64,000 nucleotides of DNA from NCBI GenBank assembly GCA_949357655.1, contig CASHTG010000015.1, positions 2,170,001 to 2,234,000 on the forward strand, written 5' to 3'. Positions 55,179-64,000 of the stretch are shown here, piece by piece (the first letter of the stretch is position 1; every line of letters begins with the position of its first letter). The notes beneath the pieces were generated by a model. It was not told where the DNA came from. It made no database searches and was given only the letters and a program-made list of their open reading frames with translations. The position numbers and the translations under genes are program-made. The stretch is from Parascedosporium putredinis (lineage: Eukaryota > Ascomycota > Sordariomycetes > Microascales > Microascaceae).

Positions 55179-57241
55179 GGTGGCCGGCTTCAAAGTCTTT
55201 TGTCTATTCTTGCGCGAGTCGGGAAAAAAAAAAAAAGAGCACTGATGGAGGGGTAGCTTTTGAGCTCTGGGCCCTGGCAAGTGGGGGTTGATTAGGAGGG
55301 ACTCGAGGTTCCCTGCCCTCGAGTGCCTCGTTATGACCACAAGTACCCGAAAATCACTGGGCTATCTGACTGAATGATTTCCTCACCTACACTACACTAC
55401 ACAATCGACGACACTAGATGGATCATACCATAGATAAAAGCGACGGAGGCGCCGCGATGGGTTTCATGGGCCTTGGGCCTCTCTTTTTTTTTTTTTTTTC
55501 CTTTCTTCTTTTTCGGGCAATACCCCTCCAAGGCAAGCCCCACATCGCGATTGGGTGGAGCTCAAGAATCCCCTCGTGAAGAGGAAGCGGGAAAAAGCCA
55601 AGTCTCGATTGAGGCACTCCCGCACGTGTGGCGCCCGTGGTTGGTAGCCTTGAGATGGGAGAGCGCCAGGGTTGTCAATAGATTGTTGGTTAAAATGGTG
55701 CATGCACCGCATGGGAGGGAGACGGGGAAGAGACAGCACCACGTTCTTTGATGGATTGGTCTAATTGGCCAATTGGCCGCGAGCTCGAGTGCTTCGAAGT
55801 TGGACCGAGTAAAATTGACTGAATTGACGGGGACGGCTCCACGGGAGAGTCCACATGGGCCATTGGCGGATCCACTGGGATGCTGAAATGCTGAAAGGCT
55901 GAAAGGCAATGGGTCGCAATCGTAGGCTCGGCTGGTGGCAGATATGTCCATGATTATTTGATAAACCCCAGGTGTCACGAATCGAGGCGTTTGTCAATGG
56001 GATGATGGGGTGGACTGGTAGATGTTGATGTACATTGATCCACCCGTGGATCCTCGATTCGACTGCATATTGTCTCGTCTCTGCTGTCTCTGCTGTCTCT
56101 TTTGTCTCTGCTGTCTCTTTTGTCTCTGCTGTCTCTGGGTCGCACAGGCATTGGCATTTTCAAGACACGCAAAACAGCAGAGGACCATTTGAGATGACTT
56201 TTGGCGTGGATATAGTTTGTAGATATCGTCGGCTCCAAGGTCAATTGATGCCCCACTTCTCGAGCGAGCAACTTTGGCGCTAGTCCCAAGAAGTTATAGC
56301 GTCTCCCTGCAGCAGAGCTCATTCATTGCAGGCAAGCGCAAGCATGACACTGGCTCGACTGGCTGCCATAGCACCCAAGTTTGTCGACCAACGAGGTACG
56401 AAGTACGTCAACTCTCGCCTCTCTCTCTTGTGTCAGAACAGGCGAGCAGCACCAACGTCTGGCCGAGACCACCAAGTGTCGCTATTTTGTTTCGACTCTG
56501 CGGAAGACATCGATCATTTCCTCTCTTTCTATCTCTCCCTCCCCTCTCTCTCTCACTATCTCGAGCTCCTATTGCTCTTCATCCGAGGCTAGTCGAGCCT
56601 GCAGCCCCCTTGCTCTCTCAAGTCCGTTCCCCTTCTCGCATTTTTATCCCTGTGCTTGCTACCAACAACGACGCACGGCATCACATCACGGCCTCATAAA
56701 CCCACCCTCCACCCGGCCGACCCAATTGAGCGGTTAATTGTCTCTTCCTTACCGTCCAATTTCCTTATCGAGGTATGTCTACAACAAGCAAAAAAAGAAA
56801 CAATATCCCCCTCCTGTTCTTTTCCCTCTAGCGTTCCCACACCGAGGTTAAGGGGGTGCTTGTTGTCTCTCAGCCCATCCCTCAAGCTCCCACCCTGCCG
56901 GCCGCCGATGAAGATCCATTGCTAGGTCTGCGAGTGAGCAGCTACCAATCACATTTCATTTCCATTCCCACGAGCGCCGTAACCCCGTGCTCTTCGTACG
57001 GCACTGCACGTCCTGCGTCCGTCCCTCCCATTCTTTTCTTTTTTTTCCCGCCTCGTGCCTTAACGCCCTTACCCTAGTCCATTCATGGTGCTCCCTCTCT
57101 CTTTCCCTCTTCTTCTTCTCCCCTAATCGTTTGCCCTGGCTGCAAATGTCATTCGTGATCATCGAGGACTTAAAAACTGGACAGGTCACCTGGAAACCCA
57201 ATCGTCCCGGAGCGTTTCGAGTCCGCCCCGGCCAAATCGTC
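55179..57241. promoter_or_regulatory. 2.1-kb divergent intergenic region, RMT2 / VTC4
   Basis: It contains a (T)n run near 55483-55499, the tandem tgtctctgc/tgtctcttt repeats at 56071-56137, and a long C/T-rich leader before VTC4. The frame upstream of the VTC4 ATG is open from 56987 but lacks family similarity. Confidence 0.5.
56071..56137 (+). repeat. TGTCTC-based tandem repeat
   Basis: About eight copies of a tgtctc core spaced as tgtctctgc and tgtctcttt, forming an 18-bp higher-order unit (tgtctctgctgtctcttt) repeated about three times. Confidence 0.8.
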
Positions 57242-59808
57242 ATGAAGTTCGGGGAGCAGCTGCGCGACAGCGTCATCCCTGAGTATCAGTGGAGCTACAT
57301 CGACTACGATGGCTTGAAGCAGCTTCTGAAAAACCCCTCGGGGAGTCTCGCCACCCTTACCGACTCCAAAGGCAAGCAGTACACTGGCCGCCAATGGGCT
57401 GACGAGGATGAGACCAAGTTTGTCCGCAAGCTCGATGCCGAGCTCGACAAGGTCTTCACCAAGAAGAAGGTCAAGTCCCTCGAGATCACGCGCCGCATCC
57501 AGGTCAGCGAGCGTCACGTTCAGGATGTCGTCGGTCGCCTCAATGACCGCGGTCCGACTAGCCCCGGCCCCGGCGAAGAGGAATTCGTCGCCCTTGAGCA
57601 GGTCCTCAGCGATGTGATTACCGACGTCCACGACCTCGCCAAATTCGTCCAAGTCAACTATACTGGCTTCTACAAAATCATCAAGAAGCACGATGTGAGT
57701 GAACGTCACCGGTCCCCACCCTCTTAAACTTTCAGTCCAGTGTTCTAAGTCTTTTTTCTTTTCTTTTTTCTTCCCTTCTCCCTAGAAAATGACTGGCTGG
57801 CATATCCGCCCCGCTTTCGATTCGCGTCTCAAGGCGAAGCCTTTTATAAAGGCGATTATGATGCCTCCATTGTCAAGCTCTCCAAGCTGTACGACCTCGT
57901 CCGGACCCGTGGAAACCCGGTCAAGGGAGACAGTGCTGCGGGAGGTTCACAGGGCAACTTTGTCCGTAGCACGACAAAGTACTGGGTCCACCCCGACAAC
58001 GTCATGGCCGTCAAGCTCATCATCCTCAAGCACTTGCCCGTCTTGGTCTTCAACCCCAACAAGGAGTTTGAGGCCAAGGACTCGGCCATCACCTCCATCT
58101 ACTACGACAACCCCGACACGTGGGATCTCTACGAGGGTCGCCTGAAGAAGACTGAGGGCGCCGAAGCTATCCGCCTTCGATGGTATGGCGGCATGGACAG
58201 CGATACTATATTCGTTGAGCGCAAGACTCACCGAGAAGACTGGACCGGCGAGAAGTCAGTCAAGGCCCGATTTGCTACTAAGGAGAAGAATATCAATGCC
58301 TACATGCGAGGCGACCTGTTGCCCGTCGCCCTATTCCAAAAGGCCAGGAAGGATCGGAAACGTCCCGCCAAAGCCATCGACGAGGATGAGGCTCTTGCTA
58401 GCGAGGTTCAGTGGTCTGTTCTTAAGCACAAGTATAGGCCCGTCTGCCGGTCTTTCTATAACCGTACCGCTTTCCAGCTTCCCGCCGATGCCCGGGTGCG
58501 TATCTCGCTAGACACCGAACTCACAATGGTCCGGGAGGACAACCTTGACGGAGTAAAGCGATCGGGGGATAACTGGCGGCGCATGGATATCGGCATCGAT
58601 TACCCCTTCTCCCAATTACCGGCCTCCGACGTTGTCCGATTCCCTTATGCGGTTCTCGAAGTCAAGCTGCAGACCCAGCACGGCCAAGAGCCTCCCGCGT
58701 GGGTGCGCCAATTGATTTCGAGTCACCTCGTCGAAGCCGTGCCAAAGTTTTCCAAGTTCATTCACGGGTGCGCATGCCTTTTCCCTGACAGGATCAATCT
58801 CCTTCCATACTGGATGCCCCAGATGGATATCGACATCCGCAAACCCGAGACGCACGACTTTGGCATCAGCCGACCTGGTATGGCGGCCACCACCACGGAC
58901 GATGACGACGACGACGACGATGATGATGATGACGACGATACTGTATCAGACTCCGATGACGAGGAAGACCTCAGGCAACTTGAGCTGCGTCGTCATGGGG
59001 GCACCAACGGCGAGTCGAGTCGCCAAGCAGTAGGAAGGAACTCGAGCCGTCCACTAGCGACTGACTTTGAAGATCAGACGAGAGAGAATCCCGACCTTGA
59101 TGACGCGTATCCCATTTACGATTCGGACGACGAGTACGATGGCGACTTCGCTTTGGAAGAGGCTCGGCGCGTAGGAGGCTGGACGTACTACTCGACCCTC
59201 ATCTCAACCCAAGCGCACAGAGCCAAGAATACGGTTTTACGTTCAACGCTTAGGGCCTTGGGAAGTGTGGCGGACGCGCGGACTAGCCGTATCGAGCGCA
59301 GTGAACGCCTGCGTTTGATGTTCGGAAACGATGAGATTGTGACCAAGAAGTTCAAGGCTCCTCCGGGCAAGAAGATTTACGTCCCGGTCCGCGTGGAACC
59401 CAAGGTTTACTTTGCGGCAGAGAGGACTTTCCTTGGCTGGGTGAGTGTTCGAATCCATCATGCTTCTACTCTTTGCCATTCACCCCCCTCTCTTTACTGA
59501 CTTGAGTTTTTCTTTCTTCTTCTTAGCTCGAGTACTCCATCTACATCAGCACGATTGCGGCCACGCTACTCAACTTTGGATCCAGATCCAAACCGCTCAC
59601 CCTTCTAGTGCCCGCCCTTTACACTCTGGTGGCTGTCATGTGTCTTCTGTACTCCATCTTCGTATACTTGTACAGGAGTAAGGCTATCCGGGAGCGAAGG
59701 GTTGCAAAGTACCACGATAGATGGGGCCCTACGGTACTCTGCCTGTCTCTCCTCGGGGCCGTCATTGTTAATTTTGTCTTTGAGTTCCGGGAGAGGACTT
59801 TGGCATGA
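57242..59808 (+). CDS. VTC4: Polyphosphate polymerase Vtc4 (vacuolar transporter chaperone)
   Basis: Catalytic subunit of the VTC complex, which makes polyphosphate from ATP and moves it into the vacuole or acidocalcisomes. The start MKFGEQLRDSVIPEYQW is the family's usual one. The SPX domain (residues 1 to about 160) ends in FVQVNYTGFYKIIKKHDK, the inositol-pyrophosphate sensor. The triphosphate-tunnel domain has TTKYWVHPDNV, IYYDNPDTWDLYEGRLKKTE, IRLRWYGG, IFVERKTHREDWTGEKSVKA and VLEVKLQT. A run of 14 Asp follows, then three C-terminal helices (YSIYISTIAATLLNF, VPALYTLVAVMCLLYSIF, VLCLSLLGAVIVNFVF). Exons are 57242-57694, 57786-59440 and 59527-59808. One T is missing at 57842-57845; with it the exons give 2391 nt, 796 residues. 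Confidence 0.95.
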
Positions 59809-60653
59809 GCGAATGTGGGTGAGTGAGTGTGCGTATGCAAAACAGTGACGCTAGGTTGCCGAATGCCTACTTTGCTTACATGTAGCGTATGTATTGAATG
59901 TCATTGGCATGTCTTGATTTCGAAAGGCGAGAAGTGGATGATATTGTCAGATTGCATGGATCCCATGTCTGGATTGATCCATCCATCCAGGTTGTATATT
60001 TGGTGAGCATAGCTGATAGCATAGGTGATGGAGCATATTTGCATGTAATCTATTTTGTCGCTTACATTTTGTCTCTTACATCTATATCTTGAGTCTAATT
60101 GCAATTGTGATTATCGCGTCTATGAATATGAGAGCCGGGCTTGGTTTCTTACGCATGAATCCCTCAGGATTTTCAGTGGAATCGACGAATCCATGCAGAT
60201 ATTGTGGCTGTCATCACTCCCTTGAGCTAGATCCCCAAGGGATGAGCCCCCGGCGCTGTGATAGGATGCCACCCCGAAATCCATCAAGGTCTATCGTTCA
60301 ATTGGCCACAGTATCGTTAGTATAGTCGAGTCGGTGAATGGCTCCATTATCCCGCCAGTTCCGAGTATCATCGGTCTAAGCCTTCCATGCTGAAGCCGCT
60401 GACCTCTTATTTATGTCTTGCGGCGGCTCTCCCTCCCCCAACCCCTCAACTATAAGTCTACTACTCTTTGATTCAACTTCACCGAGCGTCGCTTGAAACC
60501 AATTTGGTCAACCCGGTTCTCCCCAAAGCTCCCGGATACACAGCCTAGGAAATATCAATCCGTACCCTCTTGTTTCTTTGTTTTACGATCCAGAACCCTG
60601 TGGTGGTAGCGAGCGAGCTAGCTAAAAAAAAAAAAAAAGAAACAAAAAGCGCG
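59809..60653. other. Intergenic, VTC4 3' flank and CGS promoter
   Basis: AT-rich 3' flank on the left, then a C/T-rich leader and a 15-A run just before the cystathionine gamma-synthase ATG. No gene is recognised. Confidence 0.6.
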
Positions 60654-62431
60654 ATGCCCGTCCTCCAGCCGGAATCCGAGCCCGGAAGATGCCTGCCTCC
60701 CTTTAGCAAATACGGCATCACCATGTACCTCCCGACGTGGGACATGATCTTGCGGCTGCGGGACGGCGATCCGGCCGTTGCCTCGAAGCTCCAGAATATA
60801 TACCCGCGGTTTACTCCGTTTGGGGACGTCCGCGCCGTAAGTCCGTTGGAAAGGAGAGAGGAGCCCCGTTCCCAGTTTTCTCCTGTTGCGAAGCACGAAA
60901 AAGAACACACACAAGAAAAAAGGCTAACTGTTTTTGCTTTCTGCCTCGCTCTCCCTGCAGCTAATTGACGCCCTCGGCGAGAAGTTCGGCGTGGCCCCCG
61001 GTTCCGCAGGCTTCGCCTTCACCGCGCCCCAAATGCTCTCCATCGTCCGCGCCTACGGCCTCGCCGAAGCCCGGGGCGAGTTCCGCCTCGCTCCGCAAGA
61101 CCTCACCTTCAAGTGCGCCGACGTCGGCGGGAGCCGGCTCTACCTAGCGTACTTTCCCCGGGCCAAGACCAAGGGCGTCGCCGCCGCGTGGCAGGAGCCG
61201 GGCCTAGGCCTGTCCACGCGTCTGGCCGAGTCCCTCCTCAAGCACGTCGCCTCGGCCGCCGAGGTCGGGTGCGATTGGGCGAGCCCGCCGCCGCCGGCCT
61301 ACGTGGCCGAGACGCCGTCGCACGCGCGCCTCAGGGAGAGGCTGTGCGAGTACGTGCACAGGGCCGCCATCGAGCCGGCCGAGGTTGCGGCCACCCCGGC
61401 CGACGTGTTCCTCTACCCGACGGGCATGGCGGCCATCTACTACGTCGACAGCCACATCGCGGCCTACCGCGACGGGACCGTCGTCGCCCTCGGCTCCCTC
61501 TTCAACAACACCATCCAGCTCCTACGGGAGACGCACGGCTCTCGACTTCGACATTTTCCCCACGTCGACGACGCCGGCCTCTCTGCCTTGGACACCTGGC
61601 TCCGCGCCGAAAAGGACGCCGGCCGCGCCGTCCGCTACGCCATCATCGAGTTCCCCAGCAATCCCGTCCTCGTGAGCGCCGACCTCGGACGCGTGCGCGA
61701 TCTCGCCCGCGCCCACGACTTCATCCTCATCGTAGACGATACGATTGCCTCCTTTTCCAACGCCGACCTCTTGCCCGCGTGCGACCTTCTCGTCTCCTCC
61801 CTCACCAAGTCCTTTAGCGGATACGCCAACGTCATGGGAGGCTCCACCATCCTGAATCCCCTCTCCCCGCACTACCCGGCTCTGAGCGCCGCGTACGCCG
61901 CCGGTTTCCACAACGAAGTTTTCGGCCCCGACGTCGACGTCCTCCTTTCCAACAGCGAGGACTACCTCGCGCGTTCCGCCAAGCTGGGCGCCAACGCCGC
62001 CCTCCTCGCCCGCCACCTGCGCGACGCCGCCGCGCGCCCTCATCCCCGTGGCCAAGGTTCACCACCCTTCTGTCCTGCCGTGCGAGGCCAACTACTCGGC
62101 GTACCTCCGCCGACCCACGGATGCCTACACCCCATCCTATCCCTGCCTCCTCTCTGTCGACTTTGTCTCCCTTGAGGCCGCCAAGGCCTTTTACGATAAC
62201 CTAGGGTTCTATCCCGGGCCCCACTTGGGTGCGCACAAGTCGCTTTCCTTGTGCTATGGTGCCCTTGCTTTCGGCAAGGACGAACAGGAGAAGGCGTTTC
62301 AGGCTGATTTTGGCGTCCTGGAAGAGGCAGTGAGGATATCCGTAGGCCTGGAGGAATGGGATGATTTGAGAGACACGGTAGACGTGGCGCTCAAGGCCGC
62401 GACCGACGTAGTAAACGGAGCAGGGTCGTAG
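60654..62431 (+). CDS. STR2: Cystathionine gamma-synthase (Str2/met-7 type)
   Basis: PLP enzyme that joins cysteine to an activated homoserine to form cystathionine, for methionine synthesis by transsulfuration. Exon 1 is 60654-60836 and exon 2 is 60961-62431. The fungal N-terminal extension includes FSKYGITMYLPTWDMILRLR and IYPRFTPFGDVRA. The catalytic fold has DVFLYPTGMAAIYYVDSHIA, ALGSLFNNTIQLL, AIIEFPSNPVL, the cofactor Asp in LIVDDTIASFSNAD, and the PLP Lys (about residue 344) in SSLTKSFSGYANVMGG. A single-base indel near 62030-62040 breaks the frame; coding resumes with LIPVAKVHHPSVLP and runs through RRPTDAYTPSYPCLLSVDF to a TAG. Total about 550 residues. The exon is markedly GC-rich at third positions, and the other two + frames stay open over long parts of it. 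It is convergent with MCM4. Confidence 0.92.
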
Positions 62432-62749
62432 AGCGAGGAATTTCCTAGCAGAAAGCATTTCTTGCAGGCTAATATATATATTACTGCCGATGTAATCCTC
62501 TCCGTCTTCATCATGTACGCCGTTGTGGTATCCGTCAAACCTCCGACCCAGGCCTCACCCGGCCTTCGCTTCTACACGTTCTTTAGTTTTTTCCCCTACC
62601 CTCAAATCCATGCATGCTCCGTAACACTTCATCAAACATGACCGTAAAATCGAAAAGGGGAAGGAGAAAACAAGGAACAAAATTGAAAAGGAAAAGGAAA
62701 AGGAAAAGGAAAGTAGAAAGGTTAGTCACGGGTCGTTACTAGGCCATGC
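62432..62749. other. Short intergenic gap between convergent CGS and MCM4
   Basis: 318 bp of shared 3' flank with an (AAAAGG)n-like A/G stretch at 62680-62715. Nothing else is seen. Confidence 0.65.
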
Positions 62750-64000
62750 CTAGGCAAGGCCTGTGACTCTCCTGACTGACCTCCTCGCGCCGTCGCCCGT
62801 CACAATGATTGAACCTTCCATATCTAACACCCTCATACTTTCGGCAAAGTCCGAGTTTTCAATAGGCACGCTTGACGACTCTGTCACCCTCTTGGCCACA
62901 TCACCCCACTTGACGATTTGGCCGCCGGCGGTCATTTCATCAAGAATTTGGAGGACAGCAGTCTTCAGCTCTTCCTTCATCCGCCTGTCCGCCGCGCTGG
63001 TTCCCTCCGTCAACAAGCTCATGTCGATGCGGCCTTGAGCATCAGTGGCCGCCGTCTTGAGAGCCGAGCGGATCAGGCGGTACGCTTCGCGCACATCCGC
63101 GCGCGTAACCGTGGTGGAGAGCCGCATCTTGGCATGGGCTTCCGACAGGCGAATCATGCTCTCAAGCTGACGAGTCGTGGCCGTGATCCGCTTTTCCGCG
63201 GCACGTACGTCCTGGCCCAGCTTGCGCATCTCTACGTAGCAGTCTGACAACTCACGGGCGGCCTCGGGTTCAATAGTGGGATGAATACGGGTTTTGGCGT
63301 AAGAGATGTAGGTCGTAAGGAACTCGACAGGCTAAAATCACAGGTCAGTGACATGTTGCGAAGGAATATGCTCACCCCCGTAAAAACAAGAAAAGAAATA
63401 AGAGAACGAAGGAGGATGGGGAAAAGGAGAAGAAAGTCAGAGTTGCATGTTGTGCTTTGTTGCTTCGTTCAAGTAGCAGGTCTTGAGGCTGCCTCAGAAA
63501 CACGGACCAATTGATCTCATCATGAAAGTTCTCCGGAACAAAAAAATAAAAAAATAAAAAAAAAGAACCGCAAAACAAGTATACGACGGACGAGGAAAAT
63601 TATCCTAGTAGATGCGCAACAACTTACCAGAATCTCATTGTTGGAGTGGGCGTGTTGAGGGGTGTCCTCAATGTACATGGACAACAAGTGCTTGGCCAGC
63701 CTCCTGTCGTTCTTCTCGTCGACACGGTCGAGGATGAGGTAGACGAGATCGAATCGAGATAGAAGGGTAGGGGGAGATCAATGTTCTGTGGGACGGGGAG
63801 GTTGGGGTTATATCGGCTCCCAATAGGGTTGGCCGAGGCGAGAATACTAGTCCTGGCGTTGAGAGTCGTGATAATACCAGCCTTAGCAACTGAGACTGTC
63901 TGCTGTTCCATGACTTCGTGGAGGACGGATCGGGTGGAATCCGACATCTTGTCGAATTCGTCGATGCAACAAACGCCTCCGTCAGACAACACGAGAGCAC
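62750..64000 (-). CDS. MCM4: DNA replication licensing factor Mcm4, 5'-truncated
   Basis: Subunit of the Mcm2-7 replicative helicase. Only the C-terminal part is present; the gene continues beyond the right edge. Visible parts are Walker B GGVCCIDEFDKMSDSTRSVL, sensor-1 ASANPIGSRYNPNLP, and the arginine finger in LLSRFDLVYLILDRVDEKND. The lid follows (RQLESMIRLSEAHAKMRLS), then a winged-helix end finishing RRVTGLA. Exons are 64000-63628 and 63331-62750, separated by a 296-nt intron containing an A-rich stretch. One base is missing in the C run at 63770-63774; the frame resumes as PPTLLSRFD. Assignment to Mcm4 and not another MCM rests on the STRSVLHEVMEQQTVSVAKA segment and the C-terminal winged-helix layout. 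Confidence 0.94.

Noticed and set aside
56987..57241. In-frame upstream extension of VTC4
   Set aside because: The family starts at MKFGEQLR; the extension is leader-like (C/T-rich) and not similar to any SPX N-terminus.
61113..61817. 234-codon Arg/Pro-rich frame within the cystathionine gamma-synthase gene
   Set aside because: Shadow frame produced by very high GC at third positions of the true frame.
17316..63774. Interpretation of the frameshifted genes as pseudogenes or repeat-induced mutation
   Set aside because: The breaks are single-base indels at homopolymers, not C-to-T changes or nonsense codons, and affect single-copy essential genes whose protein similarity is otherwise intact.

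Overview
The window is nuclear DNA of a filamentous ascomycete (Pezizomycotina, most likely Sordariomycetes). The evidence is short GT-AG introns with gtaagt/gtatgt donors and ctaac-type branch points, widely spaced genes on both strands, pyrimidine-rich leaders, and typical fungal families (group III histidine kinase, eisosome BAR protein, VTC polyphosphate polymerase, X325/BIM1-type copper protein). I cannot name the species. I saw no CRISPR array, rRNA, convincing tRNA, or intact transposon.

Layout, left to right: (1) 3' part of a HAMP-repeat hybrid histidine kinase (+); (2) an unrecognised 90-residue three-exon gene (-); (3) about 8 kb without a convincing gene, ending at a SAM + HMG-box regulator (+); (4) condensin Barren/Brn1 kleisin (-), divergent from a CCX-type cation/calcium exchanger (+); (5) an Asn/Ser-rich hydrophilic protein (+); (6) phosphomannomutase (+), convergent with a WW + PhoD-like phosphatase (-); (7) a small heat-shock protein with a very long arm (+), convergent with a Pil1/Lsp1 eisosome protein (-); (8) a His-rich terminal exon (-); (9) an X325/BIM1-like GPI-type copper protein (+), convergent with oligosaccharyltransferase subunit Ost1 (-); (10) hexokinase (+), convergent with arginine methyltransferase Rmt2 (-); (11) polyphosphate polymerase Vtc4 (+); (12) cystathionine gamma-synthase (+), convergent with a 5'-truncated MCM4 (-).

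The content is mostly conserved housekeeping: genome maintenance (condensin, MCM4), N-glycosylation (phosphomannomutase, Ost1), sugar and sulfur metabolism (hexokinase, cystathionine gamma-synthase), phosphate and calcium storage (Vtc4, exchanger), plasma-membrane organisation (Pil1) and stress signalling (histidine kinase, Hsp20). There is no operon or biosynthetic cluster. Neighbours appear to share only divergent promoters or facing 3' ends.

A striking property of the sequence is that most conserved genes are broken by single-base frameshifts, nearly always at short homopolymers and nearly always as one base too few. For eight genes, summed exon length plus the number of proposed missing bases is an exact multiple of three. 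Because several of these genes are essential, I read the breaks as homopolymer under-calls in the assembly and not as pseudogenes. CDS coordinates below span such breaks and the entry says so. I found no convincing undescribed multi-gene system. The most interesting local features are the split start codon of the Pil1 gene, the stopless 3n intron of Rmt2, and the 90-residue gene with a 20-nt exon.
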